From NCBI GenBank assembly GCA_019308645.1, contig JAFDHR010000371.1, forward strand, positions 1 through 5,239: 5,239 bases of DNA. The letters run 5' to 3'. This stretch comes from Deltaproteobacteria bacterium (GTDB lineage Bacteria > Desulfobacterota > DSM-4660 > Desulfatiglandales > B25-G16). Below are positions 1 to 5,189 of this stretch, piece after piece (positions within the stretch are counted from its first letter, which is position 1; each line of letters opens with the position of its first letter). The translations under genes and the position numbers were made by a program. The notes under the pieces are model-generated. The model searched no databases and was not told the DNA's origin. It saw nothing but the letters and a program-made list of their open reading frames with translations.

Positions 1-2
1 TT

Positions 3-197
3 GATATTATCTGGAGACTTGCCAGGGAAACCCGTAACTATAAGACAGACATAAAAAAACAAACAGCAGAGGATCTATCTACTGTCTGTCCAACCGTGCT
101 CCCCATAGCCGACAAAATTGGAACCAAGATCGATGTTGAATTACATTACAAAAGAAGAATAGGTGATAAAGGCAAGGTTATATTTAGCTACTTGTAA
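3..197 (+). CDS. 3' end of an unrecognised gene (5' part outside window)
   Basis: An open frame enters from the left edge and runs 64 codons to TAA at 195-197. The peptide starts DIIWRLARETRNY and ends GDKGKVIFSYL. It is charged and soluble-looking, with no membrane segment or signal. I do not recognise the family. The mixed use of codons, the absence of low-complexity sequence and the lack of stops favour a real C-terminus, but a 64-codon frame can also occur by chance. About 200 bp separate it from the next gene, which has its own candidate promoter, so the two are probably not one operon. Confidence 0.45.
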   Translation, partial: DIIWRLARETRNYKTDIKKQTAEDLSTVCPTVLPIADKIGTKIDVELHYKRRIGDKGKVIFSYL

Positions 198-214
198 GCT
201 CAGAGGCTTATTTC
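195..214 (+). terminator. weak hairpin at the stop codon
   Basis: TAAGC (195-199) and GCTTA (206-210) can pair around a 6-nt loop and are followed by a short T run (TTTC). The stem is only 5 bp and the T tract is short, so this is at best a weak intrinsic terminator for the gene ending at 197. Confidence 0.15.
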
Positions 215-289
215 ACCAACCCAAACACCCCAGGTGACATCAAACTAAACATTTCTATTTTCAACTTTTATTTCTATATTTTTTTAAGA

Positions 290-319
290 TTTACTCTGGT
301 TCTCCCAGTGAGATATAAT
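290..319 (+). promoter_or_regulatory. candidate sigma-70 type promoter for the membrane protein gene
   Basis: A perfect -10 hexamer TATAAT lies at 314-319. A partial -35 match, TTTACT (290-295), sits 18 bp upstream. Transcription would start near 326, leaving a leader of about 80 nt before the GTG start at 406. The surroundings are AT-rich, so chance matches are likely. Confidence 0.35.
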
Positions 320-405
320 AATCAGTGGTAGAATTGGCAACGCTCGGACCATTAGAGGAAATTGGGGATATACTTTCTATTAGTTAATTGAGAAGGAGCT
401 GCAAA

Positions 406-1299
406 GTGAATAAATTTCTCAAATTGTCTGAATTCGATACTTTTAAAAAGTTCATAACCTTAGTCATCGCTGTATTGTTTTTCATATTTGGAATAATCAT
501 ATGTGTTAGTGTTTTAAATCACTCCATTTTTAGTAGTTTTAAGAATGATAATGATATCACTAACCTAGTTGGGATTATACTCGTCGTGGTATCTTTTTTA
601 TTTTCATACGCATTCATACGGTTACTTTTCAAAGAAGAAAAAGTAGAGCTTCATAAAACCATAAATCATAAAAACGATAAAAATAAAATAAGCGATGTTG
701 AAAAAGAGAAGAGAGCAGAAAGACGAGTAAACTATGCGAATCGTACGAATGATATGCGGCAAATTAAAGGTCAGCAATGGTTAATTGTATATTATTGTTT
801 GTTATTATTTGCCGGTATCGTTGGGCTTACTTCTGTATTGGATAAAATTGAAGGAGTAAAAAATTGGAATGAAATTGGAGCGTTGTTATTAATAATGGCT
901 TTATTAATTCCATTTTTCGGTATATTCGCAATATATAAAAATCAAAAAATTTTAAAAGCTGACAGAATTGAGACTTTAGCAATTGAACATAAATTTTATA
1001 CTGGAGCTGAATATCATAAAAAATCAATATCACCATTTTATGTTACATACTGGTTTCATTGGCAATATTGGTTACCATTTAAAGTGTCAATTATAATAGG
1101 AGCTATTTTCACAATATTTTTTTTAAAAGAACGTTTTAAGATCGGATGGGGACTAAACAATTTAGTAAATGATTTATCGTCTCACACCCTACTAATTATT
1201 TTATTAGTGCTAGCAATGGCTGTTTTAATCATAGTTCTTGTTAATCTTAGTAAAAAGAAGGCAATTGATAAATATCACGATTTATTGTTTTTTAGGTGA
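406..1299 (+). CDS. six-helix membrane protein of unknown function
   Basis: This 297-residue protein starts at GTG 406. AAGGAG at 393-398 lies 7 nt upstream, whereas the in-frame TTG at 388 has no such site. Hydrophobic segments are seen at about residues 16-37, 54-75, 125-145, 157-177, 223-240 and 261-281. A charged Lys/Glu/Arg-rich loop (about 76-121) separates helices 2 and 3, and a second polar loop with aromatic residues (about 178-222, including YWFHWQYW) separates helices 4 and 5. This suggests three helical hairpins in the inner membrane. There is no signal peptide and no catalytic motif I recognise. The stretch around QQWLIVYYCLLLFAG resembles small uncharacterised membrane proteins seen in accessory islands, but I cannot name a family. 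Codons are strongly A/T-biased compared with the lipoprotein and transposases, suggesting a separate origin. Its 3' end overlaps the converging minus-strand frame by 18 nt. Confidence 0.85.
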   Translation: MNKFLKLSEFDTFKKFITLVIAVLFFIFGIIICVSVLNHSIFSSFKNDNDITNLVGIILVVVSFLFSYAFIRLLFKEEKVELHKTINHKNDKNKISDVEKEKRAERRVNYANRTNDMRQIKGQQWLIVYYCLLLFAGIVGLTSVLDKIEGVKNWNEIGALLLIMALLIPFFGIFAIYKNQKILKADRIETLAIEHKFYTGAEYHKKSISPFYVTYWFHWQYWLPFKVSIIIGAIFTIFFLKERFKIGWGLNNLVNDLSSHTLLIILLVLAMAVLIIVLVNLSKKKAIDKYHDLLFFR

Positions 1300-1635
1300 A
1301 TAAAAAATATACAGAAACGTTCCCAGTTTCGTCTCACATGGGAGTCCCTCGAAAAACTCCGTTTCAAGGTGGTTTTTCTCAGACGCTTTTGGTTTATCCT
1401 TCTTCCTCTCTCTTTTAACCCATTGCATTTCTTTTCCTTTTTTCCCTCTTAGTTTCAAATTCAATCCGTAATGCATGGTTCCGTTGTTTGTAAAACGTCT
1501 ATTTTCCGTAAATCTGTACTCCTTGGAGTCATTTTTATTTTTCCTCGTTATTGAAAGGTCATCGTAAGAGCTGTTTTTATCCTTCCAGAGATATAGATTA
1601 AAAGTAAGATTTGCAACGTCAGGCCCCTTCGGCAA

Positions 1636-1655
1636 CATAGTCGATCACGACTGTG
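1636..1655. repeat. inverted repeat, 8-bp stem with one wobble
   Basis: CATAGTCG (1636-1643) pairs with CGACTGTG (1648-1655) around a 4-nt loop, with one G-T pair. It overlaps the TGA at 1645-1647 of the minus-strand frame. A short GGGTTT follows on the plus strand, so there is no good terminator T tract. Confidence 0.4.
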
Positions 1656-1747
1656 GGTTTCTACTGATTTTTAAAGAAGCACTGTAATCGTGTTCGTCCT
1701 TATCCTATAATAGAAAAAGGCATGTGGGCTTCATATTGAAGGCAAAC

Positions 1748-1769
1748 GGCATACCCTCCATGGTATGCC
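1748..1769. repeat. perfect 8-bp inverted repeat
   Basis: GGCATACC (1748-1755) and GGTATGCC (1762-1769) are exact reverse complements around a 6-nt loop. It is the first of three closely spaced dyads. GGTT/AACC (1774-1777 and 1781-1784) follows within 5 nt, then the longer dyad at 1796-1835. No U tract follows on either strand. Its role is unknown. Confidence 0.6.
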
Positions 1770-1795
1770 TGCTGGTTACTAACCGCATGTTTTTG

Positions 1796-1835
1796 CCCCT
1801 GAAATAGTGGGCAAGGATGACCACTATTTCAGGGG
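1796..1835. repeat. perfect 15-bp inverted repeat with 10-nt loop
   Basis: CCCCTGAAATAGTGG (1796-1810) and its exact complement CCACTATTTCAGGGG (1821-1835) flank a 10-nt spacer. The length and perfection make chance very unlikely. On the minus strand the stem is followed after one base by CAAAAAC rather than a T run. On the plus strand TGAGACG follows. Neither side looks like a standard intrinsic terminator. Possible identities are a REP/MITE-like palindromic unit, a recombination site or a structured RNA element. I cannot choose between them. Confidence 0.75.
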
Positions 1836-1968
1836 TGAGACGAGTCTCTTTCCGCTTTACACTACTAAAGCCCTTTTCCTTTTTATAAAAAAGCTTATCC
1901 TCCGAATATAAAACAAATCCGGCATTTCCCTGGTGTATATAAGGCAAATAGTTTAATAATCTTTATTA

Positions 1969-1996
1969 TTGCAATTTATGCTTTCTATGATACTAT
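1969..1996 (+). promoter_or_regulatory. weak candidate promoter for the small ORF at 2038
   Basis: TTGCAA (1969-1974) and TACTAT (1991-1996) are separated by 16 bp, each matching the sigma-70 consensus at four of six positions. The spacing to the ATG at 2038 is reasonable. Matches of this quality are common in AT-rich DNA. Confidence 0.25.
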
Positions 1997-2037
1997 TTAT
2001 TTCATAAATATGCTGAAACGATTCAGGAGATGTTTTC

Positions 2038-2244
2038 ATGAAAGAGGTAAAACTCCTGGATCGTGTACAAGCAGTATTACCCTTCTATATCAACCTCATA
2101 CTTGCCACGATTCAGGAACCCAACCTGATAAGTGAGCTTACCAATAATAAGTATTGCCATATTTCACTGCAGTTTGACCTCTTAGTATATACAAAAAATG
2201 TAAAACTTTTACATCTTTCACATAGGTTCTACTGTTTCTTATGA
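2038..2244 (+). CDS. small hypothetical protein, 68 residues
   Basis: ATG at 2038 is preceded by AGGAGA (2025-2030), a good Shine-Dalgarno at 7-8 nt. The peptide begins MKEVKLLDRVQAVLPFYINL. The first 40 or so residues look like an ordinary folded N-terminus (amphipathic helix then hydrophobic strand), while the tail (KLLHLSHRFYCFL) reads like non-coding sequence and crosses the 17-nt palindrome at 2198-2214. It may therefore be the N-terminus of a truncated gene. I do not recognise a family. It ends 40 nt before the lipoprotein gene, which has its own ribosome site. Confidence 0.4.
   Translation: MKEVKLLDRVQAVLPFYINLILATIQEPNLISELTNNKYCHISLQFDLLVYTKNVKLLHLSHRFYCFL
2163..2191 (+). promoter_or_regulatory. 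candidate promoter of the lipoprotein gene
   Basis: TTCACT (2163-2168) and TATATA (2186-2191) are 17 bp apart, each a partial sigma-70 match. The predicted start point falls within the palindrome at 2198-2214, an arrangement typical of repressor control. The promoter lies inside the 3' part of the small ORF. Confidence 0.25.
2198..2214. promoter_or_regulatory. perfect palindrome, possible operator
   Basis: ATGTAAAACTTTTACAT consists of two exact 8-nt complementary arms around one central C. It begins 7 nt after the candidate -10 hexamer and lies 70 nt upstream of the lipoprotein ATG. Short symmetric TGTAAA/TTTACA sites are typical of dimeric regulators with helix-turn-helix domains. I cannot say which regulator, and no regulator gene is present here. 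Confidence 0.35.
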
Positions 2245-2284
2245 ATTTTTACCTAACGCTTTGGATTGTAGGGAGGAGAAAACC

Positions 2285-3148
2285 ATGAAAATCAATTTGA
2301 AGATTGTGAAGTTAGTAGCTGTAGTGTTTATGATGGCTTTAACTGCTGTATTAATGATGTCCTGTGGAGGAGGAAAAGAAGATGGAGGGCCTCCTACATA
2401 CACGTTAACCTATGACGGTAACGGTAACACCGCTGGAACTGCACCGATTGACAGCAATACCTACGAATATGGAGAAACAGTAACGGTGCTTAATAATAGC
2501 GGCAATCTTGTGAAAGTACAGGATGGTATATCTTTGATTTTTTGCGGTTGGAATACAGCTGCGAATGGGAGTGGAATTGAATATGAAGCATCTGATACTT
2601 TTAGCATGCCTAATATGAATCTAACTTTATATGCACAGTGGTCAGCACTTCGTGCAATAGGACCTGCTGGTGGATTGATATTCTATGACGCAGGTAGTAT
2701 TCAAAGTTGGGGTCGATATCTTGAGGCTGCGCCAAGCGATCAGAGTACAGGCCATGTATGGATAGAGGGCGGTTCAACACAAACCACACTAAACGGAAAT
2801 ACATCTACCGCTATTGGCACAGGGCAGGCAAATTCAGATTATATCATTGCTCAAACAGGCCATACCGGAAGTGCAGCAAAGGTCTGCCTTGACTATATTT
2901 ACGGTATATATGATGACTGGTTCCTCCCGTCTTACGATGAGCTTCTGCAAATGTATTGGATATTGCAATATGAAGGAGTTGGTGGGTTTGCCAATGAAGC
3001 CTATTGGTCGTCGTCTGAGGACGATGAAAGACGCGCGTTTGGCGTGGACTTCGCCAATGGCAGCTCGGGTAGCATCGATAAGAGCTACGGCGAGGGAACT
3101 ATATATCCATATTTTCTATTCCGGGTTCGGGCTGTTCGGGCTTTTTAA
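2285..3148 (+). CDS. surface lipoprotein with InlB-type repeat and DUF1566/Lcl_C-like lectin domain
   Basis: This 287-residue protein starts at ATG 2285, with GGGAGGAG (2271-2278) 6 nt upstream; the in-frame TTG at 2261 has no such site. Residues 1-26 form a lipoprotein signal peptide ending MMSC, with Cys27 as the lipidation site; the box is loose, as spirochaete lipoboxes often are. A short Gly-rich tether follows. Residues 41-119 form one Listeria-Bacteroides (InlB B-like) repeat, with YDGNGN, FCGWNTAANGSG and NLTLYAQW. Residues 126-287 match the DUF1566/Lcl_C pattern: GPAGGLIFYD, YLEAAPSDQS, DDWFLPSYDEL, EAYWSSSEDD and the terminal FRVRAVRAF. The protein probably sits outside the cell, anchored by lipid, and binds a ligand or surface; no ligand can be read from the sequence. 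The last 60 codons are richer in G+C and in NNC codons than the rest. The gene appears intact and is followed 29 nt later by an IS481 remnant. Confidence 0.93.
   Translation: MKINLKIVKLVAVVFMMALTAVLMMSCGGGKEDGGPPTYTLTYDGNGNTAGTAPIDSNTYEYGETVTVLNNSGNLVKVQDGISLIFCGWNTAANGSGIEYEASDTFSMPNMNLTLYAQWSALRAIGPAGGLIFYDAGSIQSWGRYLEAAPSDQSTGHVWIEGGSTQTTLNGNTSTAIGTGQANSDYIIAQTGHTGSAAKVCLDYIYGIYDDWFLPSYDELLQMYWILQYEGVGGFANEAYWSSSEDDERRAFGVDFANGSSGSIDKSYGEGTIYPYFLFRVRAVRAF
3001..3148 (+). other. possible variable region of a DGR target gene
   Basis: From the YWSSSE motif to the stop, many codons end in C and differ only at positions one and two (GAC, CGC, GGC, TTC, GCC, AGC, ATC, TAC). This is the pattern expected when AAC codons of a template repeat are randomised at adenines. 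The region ends in a G+C-rich block (3121-3142) just before the stop, like the IMH sequence of known variable regions. C-type-lectin folds related to DUF1566 are known DGR targets. No template repeat, Avd gene or reverse transcriptase lies in this window, so this is inference only. Ordinary DUF1566 proteins also end in similar motifs. Confidence 0.3.
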
Positions 3149-3184
3149 TTGAGTGAGAATTCACTTGACTTGAGAGTTGTGTAA

Positions 3185-3205
3185 GACAGGGGGTCAAGTT
3201 GCCTC
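3185..3205 (+). repeat. left inverted repeat of the IS481 remnant
   Basis: The reverse complement of this 21-nt segment aligns with the right end at 3658-3677. GAGGCA is shared at one end and TGTC at the other, with a few mismatches and one gap between. Confidence 0.6.
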
Positions 3206-3240
3206 TTATAAAGACAACCAAATCTTTTTAGGAGGAGCAA

Positions 3241-3685
3241 ATGGCCACCCAAGCTAAACTTATCAGAAAGAAGCAGAGTATCATAGAGCTCACTGACTTT
3301 CTCAACAACATTTCACAAGTATGTCGTTTAAACGACTACTCCCGACAGCATTTCTACGACATCAAGATAGCTTACAAAGAGCATGGCATCGAGGGGTTAA
3401 AAGAAAAGTCGTGAAGCAAATCCTACGTCAAGAATCGTGTAGCCCCTGAAGTCGAAGAAGCGGTTCTACAGGGTCACCTTCCGAAAAAAACTGTACCAAA
3501 ATCTGGAGGACCTGCAGAGCGATCTTGACGACTGGTTTGATGAATACAATAATGAGCGCACCCATCAGGGTAAGCGCTGTGAAGGAAAAATACCAATGCA
3601 AACATTTTTGGGTGGGTTAGAATATGTGAGTCAAAAGAATTTGGACACTAATTTCACGAGGCAGTTCGACGCCTGTCAAGTATAG
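3241..3685 (+). pseudogene. IS481-family transposase, nonsense mutation and central deletion
   Basis: ATG at 3241 follows GGAGG (3231-3235) at 5 nt. Codons 1-57 encode the N-terminal helix-turn-helix part (MATQAKLIRKKQ, then CRLNDYSRQHFYDIK and GLKEKS). Codon 58 is TGA (3412-3414), probably from CGA. The frame then continues SKSYVKNRVAPEVEEAVLQ. At 3464-3471 the sequence switches frame to FYRVTFRKKLY, LDDWFDEYNNERTHQG and PMQTFLGG, the usual C-terminus, ending at TAG 3683-3685. The whole DDE integrase core, about 200 residues including the acidic triad, is absent. The family is IS481 (related to IS3 OrfB), a cut-and-paste or copy-out DDE transposase. The product cannot function. Confidence 0.88.
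3658..3677 (+). repeat. right inverted repeat of the IS481 remnant
   Basis: GAGGCAGTTCGACGCCTGTC matches the reverse complement of 3185-3205 with a few substitutions and one gap. It lies inside the last transposase codons, as usual for this family. Confidence 0.6.
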
Positions 3686-3817
3686 TCTTGTCTAGTCCAA
3701 TAGAAAAGAGAATAGACAAAATTTACAACCCATATATTGCCGCTGATTGTTAAACATAGGTTGACGTGACTTATGAATGTCTCAACAAACTCGACTGTCT
3801 CTCCCGTTGAAATTGTA

Positions 3818-3868
3818 TCAATTTAATTCAGGCGGATGTATGGCGGCAACAGCTATCGTATCCTTCAT
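3818..3868 (-). pseudogene. short N-terminal fragment of an unrecognised gene
   Basis: A minus-strand ATG at 3868-3866 opens a 16-codon frame, MKDTIAVAAIHPPELN, ending at TGA 3818-3820. The ATG overlaps the TGA of the upstream frame (3865-3867) as ATGA, the classic coupling arrangement. The peptide looks like a genuine start, but the frame is cut short and the sequence beyond (to 3686) shows no clear continuation. The fragment is too short for a family call. Confidence 0.25.
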
Positions 3869-3901
3869 AGTTCGATCGGATAGCACAGGATATAGCCGTT
3901 G
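3865..3901 (-). pseudogene. C-terminal end of a gene split by the IS630 element
   Basis: Joining 5239-5190 to 3901-3865 (minus strand) with one TA copy gives an open frame of 28 codons: 16 codons ending VRFTIERGC from the right flank, then YNGYILCYPIEL and TGA from the left. The IS therefore interrupts a frame that reads cleanly once it is removed. The rest of the gene lies beyond the right window edge. The family is not recognised. The frame is short, so chance cannot be excluded. Confidence 0.35.
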
Positions 3902-3903
3902 TA

Positions 3904-3938
3904 CTTAGTAGGTATTTTCATAAATACTATGACGTATT
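3904..3938 (+). repeat. left terminal inverted repeat of the IS630 element
   Basis: This segment begins CTTAGTAGG and ends TGACGTATT. Its partner at 5155-5189 is the reverse complement at 25 of 35 positions without gaps. Confidence 0.85.
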
Positions 3939-4004
3939 TAATATTTATAGATAAACTATTCTTAGTTATATTACGGCATATATTCTCCGATCATAGAGAG
4001 AAAT

Positions 4005-5180
4005 ATGCCAAGAAAAAGTCCTTTTTCTATCGTTCTAACCCCTATCGAGGAGTTAGAAATTAATCGGATGGCAAGTAAGTATACGGCACCGTATTATAAA
4101 GTAGTGCGTGCCAAAGCGATCTTGATGGCTGCCCAAGGGCTTGATAACGATACTATTGGCCACCGCTTGAGCTTGCCTCGTCAAATTGTGAGTAAGTGGA
4201 GAAAGAGATTCTTCTATGAACGACTGGAAGGGTTGGAAGATCGTTCTCGACCCGGACGACCGTCCGGTTTTTCCCCCTAATGTGGTGATGGAAGTCAAGG
4301 CATTGGCATGCGAATTACCATATCATAGGGGTATACCTCTGTCCAGATTCAGCACCGCTGAGATTGCTGCAGAGGTCATACGAAGAGGAATTGTCGCACA
4401 GATCAGTGGTTCTACGGTTTGGAGATGGCTCAGTGAGGATGCCATACGGCCCTGGCAATATAGAAGTTGGATATTTCCTCGGGACCCCTACTTTGAGCAG
4501 AAAGCCGGTCGTGTGCTGGATTTATACCAAGGAATTTGGTGCGGTCGCCCCCTTCGTTTTAACGAATATGTGATTTCTGCTGATGAAAAGACCAGTATAC
4601 AGGCCAGAGTTCGCAAACATGCGACGCTTACGCCAATGGCCGGAAAGTGTATGCGGGTGGAACATGAATACACGAGAGGTGGCTCTTTGACTTACATAGC
4701 TGCATGGGATGTGAAAGGTGCGAGAGTTTTTGGTCGCTGTGAATCAAGATCGGGCATTGAGGCCTTTGATCGCCTCGTCAACGATGTTATGAACCAAGAG
4801 CCCTACCTTTCGGCAAAAAGGGTTTTCTGGATACTGGATAATGGATCTTCCCACCGCAGTCAACCGTGCGTTACCCGGCTGCAGTAGAGGTGGCCTAACA
4901 TTGTTGTTATACATCTACCAGTGCATGCAAGTTGGCTCAATCAAATTGAGATATATTTTTCAATTGTTCAACGAAAGGTTCTTACTCCAAATGATTTTTT
5001 TTGTCTGAAAGCAGTTAAGGAGAGGATTTTCAATTTCAGGAGCATTATGAAAAAATCGTAAAACCTTTTGAATGGAAGTTTACACTAGAAGATTTGACAC
5101 AGATGCTGAGAAAGCTCTCCAAACAATCTAAGGATTTAGTTCTTTCAGCATTAAAATACGTCACAGAATTTACGAGATAG
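4005..5180 (+). pseudogene. IS630-family transposase, two frameshifts and one nonsense mutation
   Basis: ATG at 4005 opens an N-terminal helix-turn-helix part (about residues 30-75, AILMAAQGLDNDTIG, then IVSKWRKRF) and the LEGLEDRSRPGRP linker. One extra base near T4263 shifts the frame; the true continuation is PVFPPNVVMEVKALACELP. The DDE domain follows: Asp about 193 (ISADEKTSIQ), Asp about 278 (WILDNGSSH) and Glu about 315 (SWLNQIEIYFS). The last two are 36 residues apart, normal for this family. TAG at 4885-4887, between the second Asp and the Glu, replaces a sense codon, probably Glu or Gln. A one-base loss near 5034-5036 shifts the frame again, and the tail resumes QEHYEKIVKPFEWKF to TAG at 5178-5180. 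The repaired protein would be about 390 residues. Some IS630 relatives use a programmed frameshift, which could explain the first shift but not the later lesions. The start has only a weak ribosome site (GAGAG). Confidence 0.92.
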
Positions 5181-5189
5181 ACCACTTAG
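5155..5189 (-). repeat. right terminal inverted repeat of the IS630 element
   Basis: Read on the minus strand it begins CTAAGTGGT and ends TGACGTATT, pairing with 3904-3938. It overlaps the end of the transposase reading frame. Confidence 0.85.

Larger units (their letters stand above)
1282..1962 (-). pseudogene. possible dead gene: one frame with two internal stops
   Basis: Read from 1962 down to TAA at 1282-1284, one minus-strand frame holds about 226 codons interrupted only by TAG at 1705-1707 and TGA at 1645-1647. The pieces are a first part of about 85 codons (with VLYSEDKLFYKKEKG), a 19-codon bridge (DKDEHDYSASLKISRNPQS) and a Lys-rich last part (starting MLPKGPDVANLTFNLYL). Neither the ATG at 1638 nor the TTG at 1947 has a Shine-Dalgarno. 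I recognise no family in any piece. That all three sit in the same frame suggests decay of one gene by nonsense mutations, but a chance open frame is a serious alternative. The 15-bp inverted repeat at 1796-1835 lies inside it. Confidence 0.3.
3178..3685 (+). mobile_element. internally deleted IS481-family insertion sequence
   Basis: The element is bounded by imperfect inverted repeats (3185-3205 and 3658-3677) and contains the start and end of an IS481 transposase gene without its middle. As in other IS481 elements, the transposase stop codon overlaps the right end. The outer limits are estimated from a TGT-like start near 3178 and the stop at 3685; I found no convincing target-site duplication. 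An intact element would be roughly 1.1 kb, so more than half is missing. It could be moved only by a transposase supplied from another copy. Confidence 0.75.
3904..5189 (+). mobile_element. full-length, inactive IS630-family insertion sequence (1286 bp)
   Basis: Terminal inverted repeats at 3904-3938 and 5155-5189 match at 25 of 35 positions, with the innermost nine bases (GACGTATT and the T before) identical. Each end is flanked directly by TA (3902-3903 and 5190-5191), the target duplicated by IS630/Tc1-mariner elements. The length is normal for the family. One transposase gene fills most of it and carries three lesions. The ends still look usable if a related active transposase were present. 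Confidence 0.9.

Noticed and set aside
320..360. tRNA-like stretch (GTGGTAGAATTGGCAACGC)
   Set aside because: It superficially resembles a tRNA D-arm, but no acceptor stem, anticodon arm or T-arm can be assembled around it.
1314..1330. GAAAC/GTTTC hairpin after the membrane protein gene as a terminator
   Set aside because: The stem is only 5 bp with a 7-nt loop and no following T tract.
2814..3152. Plus-strand ORF of 112 codons inside the lipoprotein gene
   Set aside because: It lies in another frame of the clearly coding DUF1566-type gene, has no ribosome site and its peptide resembles no family.
3154..3165. GTGA/TCAC hairpin after the lipoprotein stop as a terminator
   Set aside because: The stem is 4-5 bp and is followed by TTGACTTG, not a T run; the GC block before the stop has no complementary arm.
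3168..3695. Target-site duplication around the IS481 remnant
   Set aside because: The flanks (GAGAG on the left, GTCTTG on the right) do not match convincingly for any choice of end points.
4053..4298. Minus-strand ORF opposite the IS630 transposase
   Set aside because: It is a shadow of the transposase coding strand, with no start signal of its own.
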